Assembly: GCF_002078875.1 (NCBI RefSeq)
Contig: NC_034409.1
Location: forward strand, 107,060,935-107,124,934
Source of the DNA: Numida meleagris
Lineage: Eukaryota; Chordata; Aves; Galliformes; Numididae
DNA: 64,000 nt
Direction: 5' to 3'
The translations under genes and the position numbers were made by a program. Each line of letters begins with the position of its first letter. Positions within the stretch are counted from its first letter, which is position 1. This document shows, in pieces, positions 45,800 through 58,484 of this stretch. The notes beneath the pieces are model-generated. The model was not told the origin of the DNA, made no database searches, and saw only the letters and a list, made by a program, of their open reading frames with translations.

Positions 45800-48700
45800 T
45801 ACTGTTTATTACACAGAGATAACAAAAGTTATTACATATTTATGCTTTACTGTTACTTTTTTAGAAACCCAAAGTAAAGCCTTTCCTGGAAAATAAGATC
45901 GGAGTGTTAGAAACATCATGTGACACTTAACCTCGCAACTATCTGTGCCAACGTCCTATTACTTGTCAGTATTCAGAATTGACTTCAAGATATGTTAGAT
46001 ATGTTGTCTGTGTTTCCTTCTTATGAAAATTTTAGTTGTGAATTTGCAAAGGGCATGCTTTATACTTTTCACTCTCATGTGTCAAAGTTTTTTACTCCAC
46101 CCAGATATAGTAGAACAATAAAATTCATTACTATTTCTGGTACTTCTCCATCAGAGAAACAGGAGAATAAGATAGGGTAGTGAATATATGTCAAAGAACT
46201 CTGCTTACTGACCTCTTTTTTTTTTTTTTTTATCTCCACATTTTCTATCTTTACATACACATTTACATAGTGGTTAACCATAAGCAATCAGCTATCCACT
46301 AAACAATCCTTGTCTATAAAAAGCTATATCCTCAGATCTCTTGAATTCAGGATCGGTCTGGACATAGACCAGCATAATCCTACAATGCTGGCTGTTGACG
46401 TGTGACATGGGCTTAGCAGGTTGATGTGTTAGTATAAATGAAGCTCAAGAAGTACTTTCAGCAGAAAACTTCCGATAGATGTGAAGGAATACCCTACCAC
46501 ATCACATAAGGAGAAGCAGCCACAAGACTCTCATCAACCTAGCAAAGACAACAGCCATGCAGAAAACTGCTTTTTTAGGGAGGTGAAATAATAGCCTGGA
46601 CACAGAGACTTGAGAGCAAGAGACTAAATTCAAATTGAGGAACGAGAAGTGAGAAAACATGAAATATTCTTTTGTGGATAATGCATGAAAATGGTAATCA
46701 AGTGAGTCAAACTCAAGGATAGGTTGCTTATCAGGCTACTAGAGTGAGTTCCCCTGCTAAAAAATTGCATCTGTTGTCAGTTGATCTCAGTATAGAAAGG
46801 AAACAAACTGATGTTGCCTTACATCCACTGACTGGATTTTGCCATCATTGCAATGAATGCTTAATTCAAAATGTAACTTTAACCTATAAATTGAAAATAC
46901 TTACATCTGGGGGGATCACAAAGAGGATTCCAATCAGATCTGGACTTTGTTGACACACATTACAACACACAGCAAACAGTCCAGTTTAAAGCAAATACAG
47001 AATGAAATCTGTTCCAGGACCAGAGTCCAACAAATTGTCTCATTATTCTTCAGCACGAAGTCTTCTTGAGAGGTTCTGCTCACCTCATAGATCTGAATGA
47101 ATGGCACGTACATCAAATCGCAGTCCATACTTCAGGACTTACTCAAACAATAAAAGCATCTGCTATGAAAGACTGTCAACGGAATGCAGCTTCTACAACA
47201 GAGCCAAGGGCAGGACATCAGCTTTGAAGCCACGACAGTAATTTTAACACAAGAGGTAGCTAGCAACACAGACAACATAATAAAAATACTCTCTCACCAC
47301 AGTGTTGAGAAAAACTAGAATGGCAACAGGTGTGCTTCTCTTGATTTAAAGGAAAGAGATGATGGAAAGCAGTGAGTAAGCTCACCATCAAAGATTAACG
47401 TGAGGGAAATATTCATGGTCCTTACTGGTAGGATACAAATGAAAAGTCTGTTTGAATGGTACAAACCAAGACTCACAGGATCAATTATGGAGAAACCCAG
47501 CCTTCTTCAGTGATGGCCCTTCTCAACTTCAACTAACTGGCAGCTTTCAGTCCCATGGGTGATGAACTATTCTACTTAAACCATAGATTCTATGTAACAA
47601 AAGTGTTTCCACAACTATTTAAGGTAGCTGAAAAAATATCTGAAGATCTCACAAGTTCCTCTGTAATATTTACTACTAAGTTAACGATAAATGCTACAGA
47701 TAAAGTTTTTTCAAAATTAAATATATTTTTTAAATGAACTGCCTTTCCAGTGATAATAAACAGCTTTCTTCTGAACTCTAACAGTTTTTTCCTCAGTAGC
47801 ATAAGCATGATGAACAACATGTTGATAGAATCACTCTGGGTTATTGAAAATAACCTAAAAAAACAACAACAGGAAGCGTTGAGAAAGCAAGAGAGTTTTG
47901 GCAGGAAATCAACTGACAGGAGCACAGCATTAAGTGTTTTCAGAAACCAAAGAGACACCAGTATATATTCCAGTAACATTTAATTAACTCACCCCAATCC
48001 CAAGAAAATTACATCAATTACAAAAATGTAGAACATTCTGCAATATCCCACACAAACCAGGCCCTGAATTTGGACCTACCATCCAGTAGCTGAAGTCTGT
48101 CTAGACTAATTGAGGGAATGCTACCCATTCTTTGGGGAGAACATGTTTAGACACTTCTTTCTTTGGTTTATTTTCATCTTCTCCCCTTCCTTCACTTCTG
48201 CCTGCTCCTGCTCACCAGAAAGCTATGAGAGCAACAGAAAGAGGAAGGCCACACAATTATTAGACTGCGTTAGATGCTAGAGACACAGCACTTCACCAGG
48301 CAGTAGTTACATGACAAGGGGGACTAAGCCTTAAATAGCCTCTGCCTCACTCCCCAAAAATCCACAGCTGTAGTGAAAGTATGCTGGGTACTGCACCTTC
48401 TTCCAGTTACATAGGGTGTCGGTCAACTGCATGCTGTCATCAGTGGCAATTTAAAGTAACTCTCTAATTTCCTACTAATTTAGCCCCTTAACCTCTGCTG
48501 CACTAGCCCAGTTTTTTTTAAAGCAACACACTGAACTGGGACAAGGAATGGATCTGGCTTTAAAGAGAATCTGTTTCATCAGAATTGATCTGGCTTTAAA
48601 CACTGGGCAGAGAAAATGGGAAACAAATGAAATTCCTTAGGCTGATACTGCCACTGCAGATAATGTGTAGTTGATTCAAATCTAAACAGTTTTATCTTTC

Positions 48701-51305
48701 CAAGATGACTACATAAATTAAGAAAACTATTTATTATCCTTGTAATCATCCTAATCTTAGGAGAGTCTATTAAACTAAGCTTTTAAAAGCACCCTTTGTG
48801 CAGAACAGAGCATTCACACAAGGGATTGATGCAAGCAAACTGCTGCATTTTTAATTCCTACTCCAATCTATTTCACAATAACTCCCTGAGGAAGGCAAGC
48901 TCTTATTTCCTCTGAAGGGCTCGAAACCTGATCTGAGACATCCAAGGTCCTGTGTATATCAAAATGTGCAGGCATATTATGGTGAATCAACTAAACATAT
49001 GGACCTAAACAATAATGGAAAGAAAGCCTCTTCACTCCTCATTAGAGTAACCATGTAGAGGTTATATCTGCTTTTATTTTTTGGCACCGTCTCTTTAAAT
49101 CTTTCACCCAAATTTTCTTGAATAGTTCTTTATATATAAATAGGAGATAAGTTTGGAGGGCTATTGCTTGAGTTGGTAGTTTTACCTTTGGAGAAATGAA
49201 ATCTAACACAGTAGGAGGCACAAAAAGAGTCAGGGAAAGCTGTATAGGTGGTTTTCAAAGAGAATTATATTCATAACTGTGGGAACATATTTGCAGGAGG
49301 GTGGGAAATGTAAGCAGGTTTCCCTGCCCTCACAGTCCTCTTTCTCAGTGTGCCCTACCCTGCTTGCTGGGTCTTGTCTAGCAGGCCTACTAAGTTGGGA
49401 AACATTCCTTCAATCAATAAAATTCACAACAAAGTTTGAACTTAAAAAAAAAAAAGTGTAAAACTATTTAGCAAAATGCTACGGACTAAAGGATTCCATC
49501 AGCCAAAACTGCCCTTTAACAGAAATGAAAAACAGAACATGAAATCAATTAACGTGAAGATTTTACTTTCTTAAGTGTATTTTTCAGAAGACTGTACTTA
49601 CTGATGCAGCGAAATCAGTTTCCTGAGGGCTTTGAAGTTTTCCTTCATTTTTTTTTAAATGTATGGATTGATCATTGCACTGTGACAATAAAGGCTGGTT
49701 GGTATTCATTAAAAAGCATTAATACCTTAAAATCACCACTGTAAGAAATACAGTTCCTACCAGCTATAACGGAAATTAGATTTGTTTGTCACAGCATTTT
49801 GTAATCAAAGTATGCAAACCATCCAAAAGCTATCGTAAATAATGCTCTGTATGTATAATGCTTTGGCTTACAGCTTTAAAAAGAAAAGAATGAGGGTATT
49901 TCCATGCTTAATCCAATAGTGAATAAAAGGCTAATTGCAGAGAATTTCTCACAGATCAACCTAAGAACAGAATCACCTCTCTATAAACTTCACCCACAGA
50001 TTTCTTTTTATGTCATTCCTATGTAAAGTAAAAATAATGAAAGAAATTAAAGCATTTTTGGGTCTAGCTATACAAAATGCAAAGCAAAAAGAGACAAATG
50101 GATCTTTCTGGATATTCTGCTCAATAACAACACACAGATGAACAGACACTCACCCTCTATATATGCTATACCATAAATAATCTGCAAGCTGAAACACTAA
50201 GAGGAAACCAGAAATAACTTCAGAGTTAGTAAACAGAAGATTAGCAAAGCAAAGCATGAGCTATAATCACCATCAGGAAACAAGAATAATTTCACTCTGT
50301 TGTTGCAGTATATTTATTCAAACATTACACTTATTTTAGTTCAACAGTGTCTAAGTGAGGGATACAATACATATATAAAGCAGCACCAGTCTGATGTTCT
50401 CTTGCATGGACATTTTTTCATTCATATTAGTGTTTGTTTATAACATCAGAAAGCATAGTTTACGTCATTAATTTTATCACAACTTTGATAAAAAAAAGTC
50501 ATAGATAATAGAATAATAGGATCTACAGATGCTGACAGTGACAAGGAAAGTGCTTCCCTATAATGTCGTATCAGTGTGGGGCCATTTTTGATCAGGAGCG
50601 AACACCTCTAAGAAAGAGAAAGAAAATTATATAGGCAGCACTATGTTAACATTCTAAAAAAAAAATAAATAGAGATTAACAGCTGCTAATCATCTTGGTT
50701 CACATGATAAAAAAAAAGCACTATAGAAACGGAATGGATAATCATTTCTGATACAGAATACCAACAATTGGTCAAGATAAAACCATTTTAGCTGGAATCA
50801 CTTGGGACCAAATTTGAACATGAGACTTACATGAGCAGCCTATTGCAAATGTCTGATTTCTGTCCCAGGGAAAAAAAAAACAACAACATTTCTAATTGAC
50901 CATGGAAGCACCTAATATTCTGTCATTTTTTTTTTTTTTAGACTAACAACAAGCACTCTGGATCTCTCTATAAGCTACCAAATTCATTAATTTATCATTC
51001 AGTGGGCTTTACTACAGTTTTGTGTGTATGCTCTTAAAACGCAATAAAAGTTGCATCTTTGTCAAAAAGATCATTTTAGTCACCAAAAAGAGAAATAAAT
51101 CTTGGAGATGTAGATGCTATATAATACCTTGCTTATGTTTTCATTAAGGCTACCATAATAATTCCCATATGTAACTTAAGAGGATAGTGGGAAACGCACA
51201 TTTGTAAATTTGAGCAAAAAATTCAAATAGTCAAATCCACAGAATGCTAAGGTAAAATTAGGAAAGAAGAAAGAAATTAGTATTATCTCAACATGTTCCA
51301 CTTAC
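45800..51305. other. Interior of the decayed HINFP-like locus, AT-rich
   Basis: Apart from the doubtful remnant at 47.1 kb and a plus-strand frame at 47.55-47.98 kb (see findings), only AT-rich unique sequence is visible. No transposon was recognised. Confidence 0.5.
47084..47159 (-). pseudogene. HINFP-like pseudogene, doubtful exon remnant
   Basis: An acceptor-like tttcatagcag and a donor gtgagc bracket 76 nt. One frame gives PEVW and the next gives FDVRAIHS, together resembling the NPEWFYRHVEAHS part of HINFP if one indel is assumed. The match is short and could be chance. Confidence 0.25.
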
Positions 51306-51527
51306 ATCGCAGTTCTCCCAATTGCAAACAAACGCCACCAAGGTGCTTGGCAACTGATGCCAGCTCCAGCTGCCCAGCAGACATGCTCGCAAATCACTGT
51401 GCCATGCCCGTAACCAAGACCCTCTGCATTTCAGTTTGGTGTGGTAACTGGAAATTCACATGTGTGATCAGCTCTCTGGGTCCTTTTGCCCCAAATTCAC
51501 CATTTCTTCACCAACACCAGTACTGCT
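51306..51527 (-). pseudogene. HINFP-like pseudogene, N-terminal exon remnant
   Basis: Acceptor cttgtgtttag and a consensus donor gtaagt bound 222 nt (two bases in, one base out). The block RELITHVNFQLPHQTEMQ aligns with the HINFP N-terminal finger segment (ADLIRHVYFHCYHTKLKQ) and QLELASVAKHL with its ...SRNVIP stretch. Stops TGA appear after WCW and after GMAQ. Cysteines of the finger are mostly lost. Confidence 0.7.
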
Positions 51528-52457
51528 CTAAACACAAGAGAGGAACATTTTACAAAAAATTCCATGAAATCTGCAACGCTGTGCCACAACAGTGGCAAAA
51601 CTAATAGCACTTACATTTGTAATAGCCCCATGATCCGTAGGTTAGCTTAGCAGAGAAACCGATCGTTTCTATCTACTGATTACGAGGCAGGTAAAACTTG
51701 CAAATCTCAGTGGCAAACAGATTTGGCACAGTCTCAAAATCATAGCAACAGTAGAGCGCTTTGTACCTTAAAGAACTCATTACAGAACAGTACTTCATAG
51801 ATTCAACAAGAAAATGCTGTAAAAGTTAGTATTTTTCTTAGGTATATATTAAGATACTCTTGGGATTTGGTCACACAAACGTTGTTAATGTTGGTTCAAT
51901 TCTGTATTTTTCACTTTTAATTAAAACTCATTCACCTTTAATTAAAATGTCTACACCTGTAATTACACTTGATTATAGTGTTAAGAATAAAGGGCAGGAT
52001 ACACAAGAGCCAAAATAGTTACATTTAAAAGCCTAGTATATTATTGCCATTACATCCACAGGGACTGCCTATAATTTTCTGCAGAATTAGATTTTTTTTT
52101 GTTTTCCTTTTAAGTACACTTAGTACCATTAGAAAGATGTAGACTACAACACCAGTCATATAAAACAGCACTTGTGTCTGTAACCAAATAAGGCAAACAC
52201 CACACAATCAATCAAGTTTCCATTTTTTCTATAATGATTTGTACACACGCTACTTTTAACTTGGAATTCTTAAGCACCAGGTCAGTTACCTAAAAGGGAA
52301 GCACTGTGCCATTCAAAAACAAATTTCCAAAATCTGTGTTAGACAATTGCACCTGCTGAGAACCTAACACTACGAAAATCCTCAGTTCTCATGACATCAC
52401 CTTTCCAGTCTCTTTCCATTTTATGAACAATTATTAAAAAAAAAAAAAAAATCTAAG

Positions 52458-52713
52458 GCAAGGACAAAGGTGAACGGTTTAAAAGGGGAGAGATTTAGGT
52501 TAGATGTCGGGGAAATTATTTCCCCAGAGGGAAGTGAGGTGCTGGCACAGGCTGCCCAGAGAAGCTGTGGTGCCCCATCCCTGGAGGCGCTCAAGGCCAG
52601 GTTGGATGGGGCCCTGGGCAGCCTGAACTGGTGGGGGGCAGCCCTGCCCACGACAGGGGTTGAGGCTGGGTGGGCTTTGAGCTCCCTTCCAACCCAAAAC
52701 CTTCTGTGATTAA
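52458..52713 (+). mobile_element. CR1 LINE 3' fragment
   Basis: GGACAAAGGTGAACGG, then GGTGCTGGCACAGGCTGCCC, CCCATCCCTGGAGGCGCTCA and CTCCCTTCCAACCCAAAACC, ending near TTCTGTGATTA. It is an inserted 3' piece antisense to the neighbouring genes, with a 14-nt or longer A run just upstream (52437-52450). Confidence 0.92.
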
Positions 52714-53379
52714 GACAATCAGATTAAAAGTAAAAAGCAAGTGGAAACCCTCATCTGAGTGCTTCATGCAGCTGCACACCAGCAAAGCTACAAAGGTCTG
52801 CAGTGCATGTAATTGACATCAGCTACACTCAGAAGTAATCTTCAAATCTGCAATGTAGTATGTGTGACAGATGGGACACAAGTGACCTGCTGCTTCCAGG
52901 GGGCTACATATACTCTTCCAAGTATTTTGCAATGTGATCACAAAAGTCCTCCACGTGTCTTCCTACACAGAAGCATTCTTCCCATTCACATAGTAATACC
53001 AACTCAGAGTTCTTCAATTTGCTTCCAGGAACCCTCACCTAAAATTTTTAAAAGAACATAAGCTTTAGTTGTAGTACATTTTTGTAAATTTCCATTGTAA
53101 AAACAGAAGATTATGGGCTCCTGAATTATAAACTTTTTTTTTTAAATTACTGGATATTTTAAGAACCTATGGTCACAGCTGGCAGACATTTACACCTTGC
53201 CAGAAGCCACAAGCTGTCACATTTTCATTACAACCATCCAGTAACAGCCCTACAATCACCATCCCAAACAACTGCGACTGTAATTTAATTCCACAGCAGT
53301 GCTGAGGAACACCTTTCCATGTGGAATACCAGAAAGACACGACCAAAAGTGCAATTTCAGTCACTTTAACCTGACACAA

Positions 53380-53600
53380 GAGAACGATTGGCCCTAAACC
53401 CCTGTAGGCGAACCTGCCCCTCTGCGCCCCGCTCGCGGCCGGGGCAACCCCTCGCCACTCCGCCTGACCAACGGCCGAGCGCGCGTGACAATCGAGTGCG
53501 CCTGCGCAGCAACCGCCCCCCATTTTGGCGGCAGGCTTGCGTCCCCTCAGCGAGTGAGCGCTTCTTTGAGGGAAGGCGATGTGTATAGCGTATGATTACA
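53380..53600. promoter_or_regulatory. Orphan CpG island, probable promoter remnant
   Basis: About 200 bp of CpG-dense sequence stands alone in AT-rich DNA. It contains an NRF1-like palindrome TGCGCCTGCGCA (53497-53508), an E2F-like TTTTGGCGGC (53523-53532) and a CCAAT box on the minus strand (53391-53387). No intact gene starts here. Position and orientation fit the former promoter of the HINFP-like gene. Confidence 0.6.
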
Positions 53601-56600
53601 ACAGCTGTCCCTTCGATAGAAATGCTCTAGCTGATTGAATTATCCTGTAACACCACTCTTTTCCGAAGCTTCCGCCAGAAACGCCTCATATCTATTTCTC
53701 TTCAACCCACTCCTTACCTAACAACCACACAAGTATATCATGCCTGGAGGAAAACTTACTGCCTGTTGGGATTTGCATGTGTTTCATGGGAAAAGTGGTG
53801 GAAGAGGGAGGAGAGTGAATGAGAAATTGATGCACTTGCCTCCAGGACAAAGTTTCTCATTTTTCTCTTTGATTATGCAATCTGAGCTCTTCTCTTTTCC
53901 ATCTTTATAAATGGTGCTTTGTCACGGGTTCCACTGTTTCTTCAGCAACAGCCTTCTATTTGCATCAGCGCAGACTTCACGGCAGTGGAGCAGCTATTCA
54001 TCATTTTTTAAGACAGCCCCCAAAGAGTCCCACCCTTTGTACACATAGCTCCAACTTCACCCCTATTCATTTTGAAAACACATCCAGAATTCTGTATGAT
54101 CACCAGGGCCCTTGGGTACAGGTGCCATTTTTATGGCAGGCAGACAAAGTCTATTATTTATTCCTTTGAAAGCTCACACTGGGGTCTTAACGCAGGCATG
54201 GATATGGAGAGAAAGGAAGAAGAGCTCATACATGCTGTTACCTTTTTTTTTTTTTAACCTACCCACTGCCCACACAGCCCAGCCTGTATAGCAGATTTGA
54301 GAGCTGTTTTTTTTTTTTTTTTTTAATCTCCCTCTCCTTGGCAAGGAGCTGGGGTAAGAACTTCCCCACCCTTTCCTTTAATCTGCTCATTTGATTTTTT
54401 TTGTTGTTGTTGTTTTGCTCTTTGATTGCAAAGCACCCCTCTTTATTCTAGTGTAATCCCCCTTATGTCAAACTTACGTGGATATAGCACATACGCAACA
54501 GAGCAGGTCTGTTCTGTGCGTGAGAAGGGACATTCAGTCTTGAGAAAATGCTGCCCACAAGCTTGCTTTAACTCTTTCCAGAAGTGATGAAATGTGGACC
54601 TGCTACATTCTCTTATCATTTGTGCATCTTGCATTTTGGTTTCTGCATGTTCCTGCGTATAACACACTGCGTTTTACCTTTGAATTTAATTTATGGTAAG
54701 CTAAGCACACATTAATGCTTTGCCCTCTACAAGGAACATTTGTAGGTTCTTCTAGAGAAAATCATCTGAACACAATAATCACTAATATTTAGTTAACAGG
54801 ACTGCATCTACCACAACTTACTATGCAGTTTTGTACAGCAGGCTAAGTCTGTGTTTTCTCTGCCTTTATCTATCTATCTAATTATATGTCCAGTGTATTT
54901 TATTGCCTCTCATGTTCCAGTCTCATCTTTCTTTCCAATTTTGAATCTGTTTCATGAAGTTCACAGGTACAAGGCTCGGAGATGCCTACTCTCCTTTGAG
55001 TTCACTGCAAGCTGTCAGCTGTGCTGGGGCAAGATACTAAATTGTGTGCAGGGTTTGAGGGGAAGGCAGGCGAACTGAGCTGATATCTGGGCTCATTAAC
55101 AACACTGAGCTCATCAGACCATACACAGGTTATTCTGGCAAACCAGCCACAGTATGTTCTATCTCCTTGTGCCAGTGTCACAGCAAGAACCTTAGACTCA
55201 CGTGGGTAGGAAAAGGGTGGAAACTTGCAGAAAATTAACACCACTGGGTCTGCCAATTTTAACCTCTCATTCTGCCATCACTACACTTCTTTCTTTTTTT
55301 TTTATATATATATATATAGCTATTTAATTTTTGTTACAATTTCCAAACACCTTCAGAACTTTCTAGAATCAAAATCTAACTGTAAACAAAAATAAAGAGC
55401 TCAACTGATGGCAAAATGACATTAGAATTGAAAAACTCAGCTTGAGATGGAATAAATCCCTAAATTCAGTAATTTTAATTGCTTTTGACATCAGCTGTTC
55501 TAAAGTCACTGTAACCAGCCAGACATTAATAGGTCAAAACAGCTCATGGGTTAAGACAGAAGGGCAACAGCATTACACTACAATTTTGATGAAATCCTAA
55601 CTTGAGAGGTAAGGTTGAAGTCTCTTGGAGGAGTCTCACCTTCATGCCACTCTCAAAGGATTCCCTTTCTGCCCCTTTCAGCTTGGCTGTTAGGAAGGTA
55701 AGTTTAGCAACACTGAGCTTGAACTCTAGGAAAATGATCCAAAGCATCAACCATTGTTAGGCTGTACTGCAGGGTCTCTGTATGCTAATTCCACCTGGAA
55801 CTGAACTCTGCCTTTTGTAGCTGGCAGCAGTGCCCGCACAGAGTAGCTCTTCAGGACCTAGGAGGGAAAAGAAATCCAGAACAGCTCTCTCAAAGCATTT
55901 CAGAGCAAGAAACGTATTTCCCAGCCATAGATACACTGTATGGTGAAGTAACTGGCTTTCTGAAGTGGTCCAACATTTTTAATCAAGAAGACACCTTCTT
56001 GCCATTTACATTGAGAATATGATACTAGCATCTCACCAGTGAAGAAAATTGCTCTGAGCTGATGACAAACGCTATGGAAATGCCTTTTGTTGCTGTTGTC
56101 CTGTTGCCAACTTTGAATTTGCTACATGGCAAAACACCTTATGTGAATACAAATCTTGGCAACTGATCTCATGGATACAAGTCACTTGGCTGAACAGTCT
56201 TTGCTCCGAACTACTTAGAGCAGAGCTTTGCTGTGAATTGTGGTGTGGATCAGCAGTATCTTCCTCCAGTATGTTTCCTTCTCCCTTTATACCAGGATTA
56301 GGCCAAAGCACTCACAACCGCCTGACAACAACATGAACAGATATGCCAAAAATACAAAGAGTTAAGGATTTTCTAAAAGGTATGCCTCTATCAATAATAA
56401 ATTTAAGACCAGCAGTAATTACGAAGAGTGACAGTATTACTTTAAATAGCCTAAAGAGCACCAAGGAAATATCATTCCTGAAAAAGAATTCACAAAGAAA
56501 TACCAATAAAGCTATTTTCCTTATCTATTTTCATGCAATACCTACTGTTTATGCATGACTATCATTTGGGTGTATGGTATTTTTTCCAGTCATAATTTTC

Positions 56601-58470
56601 CAGATGAGAAATTCAGGCATCTTTTTGTCTGCAGAGCACTAGTAAATCACTCTGACAAATTGATAGGAAAATCAGTTCTAGAAATAAATTCATCAGTTTT
56701 CCAGTTCTTAATTTCAAAGTTTTTTTGAATCAGTAAAAAAGGTGCAGAAACTTAGTTGTTTTGGCAGAAACTGACTGGTACTTTTCTGCAAAAATACTTT
56801 TCTATTGACACATCTCAAAATAAAAGTTTACAGAGAATGTAATGGCACTTAATACAGTAGATTTTCCTGACAAAATTAATCACAGACTGCTGCTGAGAAA
56901 TATGCAATCTCCTCTGTTTTTTATTTAGTATAATAACAAGCTATGGAATAAATGTTTCAGGATGCTACCCCGTTTTTCTATATATTTTGGGATACTTTGT
57001 GTACAAAGTTCTCTGAGATAACTACTAATCTTACTGTTTTTGAAACGTGTCTATGTGATTTGAGGAAAAAAAGTCTGATACGTTAATTGAGGACCAGAAA
57101 AGAATAAAAACGCTAGTAGAGAAGGGTTCTGTACCTTGTTGCTCCTTTACTTCAGAGCCCATGTGCCACAGACAGCATTCAGGTAAATTATAGTCTTACC
57201 AATAAACAAAGACAATACACAACACTACACATCACTCCTTTGGCTCAAAATAACTCCAGTTTGTTACTGAACAGTCATTACGCAAAATCTCCAACACATG
57301 GCTGAAAAAAGTAACCTTCGTATCCCATAGATGAAAAGGCTAGTAACAAATTGGCAAATGAAATTTAGATTGCACATCCCTTACATATTTTTATTTGTTG
57401 CGCAGGTTGAAAGAGCGACAGTATAACTTTGGTATTCATTTGCAAAAGGCGTAGCTGGGAGAGCAGCTGGCATTCACTAGCTCTCCAAGGTAAGTGCCAT
57501 CTGAAAAGGAATCAATTTCTAAGTTCTCAAAAAAAATATATTTGTTTTGAAGCTTTTCCTGTTGCAGCACACTCAAGATACAGTTTTGTTCTCATAGGGA
57601 TGTTAATAATAGTAGTAATAATGAGATCACACTGAGAAATGGTAAGATACCACAGCAAAGGTTGCAGGGAAAGTCAAAGTCATTTCTAAAAGGGGTGTTC
57701 TGGAAGGTTCAGCTTTTGGAGAGCTTTCTATTGCCCGGCCTACTCAAAGTGAGCTTCATTTTTTTCTCCTTAAGCAGACTATCATTTAAGATTTGGAGGA
57801 TACTGGAACACTGAAGAGAGAAATCTCTTTTCCATGTGAGCACCAACATGCAAGCATTTACTCTGCAATCAGATTGTTCCCTTTTTAATTAGGATGAATC
57901 ATTATCAGAAGTGCAAGATGTTGGCTTGCCTGGGTCAGATCTTGTGGGCCAGGAAGAGCAGGAGAGATGATACAGTCAGTATAAGACTACAGAAAACCAG
58001 AGGATCACACATAGGGATAAAGGGGTTTTGTGAAGTCAGAGAGAATCCATAATGAGTGATTACCTGCATCACCATTCATTTCAAATAGTCAGGCAATTGC
58101 ATGTTAAAATGGCTCTGATTGATTCAGTGCATCCTGAATGCTACATCAGTGGTATTAACATAGAATAGATGTACTCACTCTGCAGCTGAGGCAGAAAAAT
58201 CCCACTTAACAGCATAATCACTTATGTCTAGACAAAAAACCGATCTTCCAGAAACTCTGTATGCAGTACTGTAACCCTCCATGTTTGTATATATTTATGT
58301 ATTTTTTTAAAGATCAGAGCCGTCTTTTATTTTCCACAATAACTTGATCCGGGACCTCTACATTTGCTTTCCTTTCTACTTTTTTTCAGGCAACCTGCCA
58401 AATTATAACGTGCCTTTCCCAATTAGGCACTGAACTCAGCAAAAGAAAAAAAAAGTTTCAAGTATGTAAG
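53601..58470. other. Intergenic, AT-rich DNA between the HINFP-like locus and PRDM15
   Basis: Contains T runs (54242-54256, 54307-54325) and a T/TA tract (55291-55319). No exon, RNA gene or recognisable transposon was found. Confidence 0.5.
55291..55319. repeat. T run followed by (TA)n
   Basis: A T-rich run continuing into about eight TA units. Confidence 0.9.
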
Positions 58471-58478
58471 CAACACAT

Positions 58479-58484
58479 TTTATT
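58479..58484 (-). promoter_or_regulatory. Candidate PRDM15 poly(A) signal AATAAA (distal)
   Basis: The gene strand reads ATAAATAAAATG here, a hexamer with an extra A-rich context. It gives a 3'UTR length usual for a large zinc-finger gene. Confidence 0.35.

Larger units (their letters stand above)
39720..51527 (-). pseudogene. HINFP-like zinc-finger gene, decayed (multi-exon pseudogene)
   Basis: Colinear remnants of a C2H2 gene resembling HINFP (histone nuclear factor P, activator of histone H4 genes) lie in the order of the protein: 51527-51306, possibly 47159-47084, 45761-about 45650, 45094-45017, 42350-42230, 41196-41058, 40337-40222 and 39798-about 39720. The last two adjoining junctions between 45094 and 40222 keep GT-AG sites and matching phase, so this is an old intron-containing gene, not a retrocopy. 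In-frame stops occur at W-stop-RNG and AQ-stop-FA in the first exon, RF-stop in 42350-42230 and HL-stop-KAH in 40337-40222. Several zinc-binding Cys/His are replaced. Two exons (45094-45017 and 41196-41058) remain open. Similarity was judged against human HINFP from memory. It is not part of PRDM15, whose exons lie upstream and end with its own stop at 60813. Confidence 0.85.

Noticed and set aside
48101..48222. Candidate exon with a good acceptor and an acidic start (SGEQEQAEVKEGEK)
   Set aside because: Only about 33 codons stay open, there is no similarity to HINFP or another known protein, and no donor partner was found.
50500..50625. Minus-strand text CSLLIKNGPTLIRHYREALS suggesting a finger
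   Set aside because: It lacks paired Cys/His ligands, splice sites and any gap-free match to HINFP.
53380..53600. CpG island as the PRDM15 promoter
   Set aside because: PRDM15 is transcribed leftward and its 3' end lies to the right of the island, so the island is downstream of that gene.
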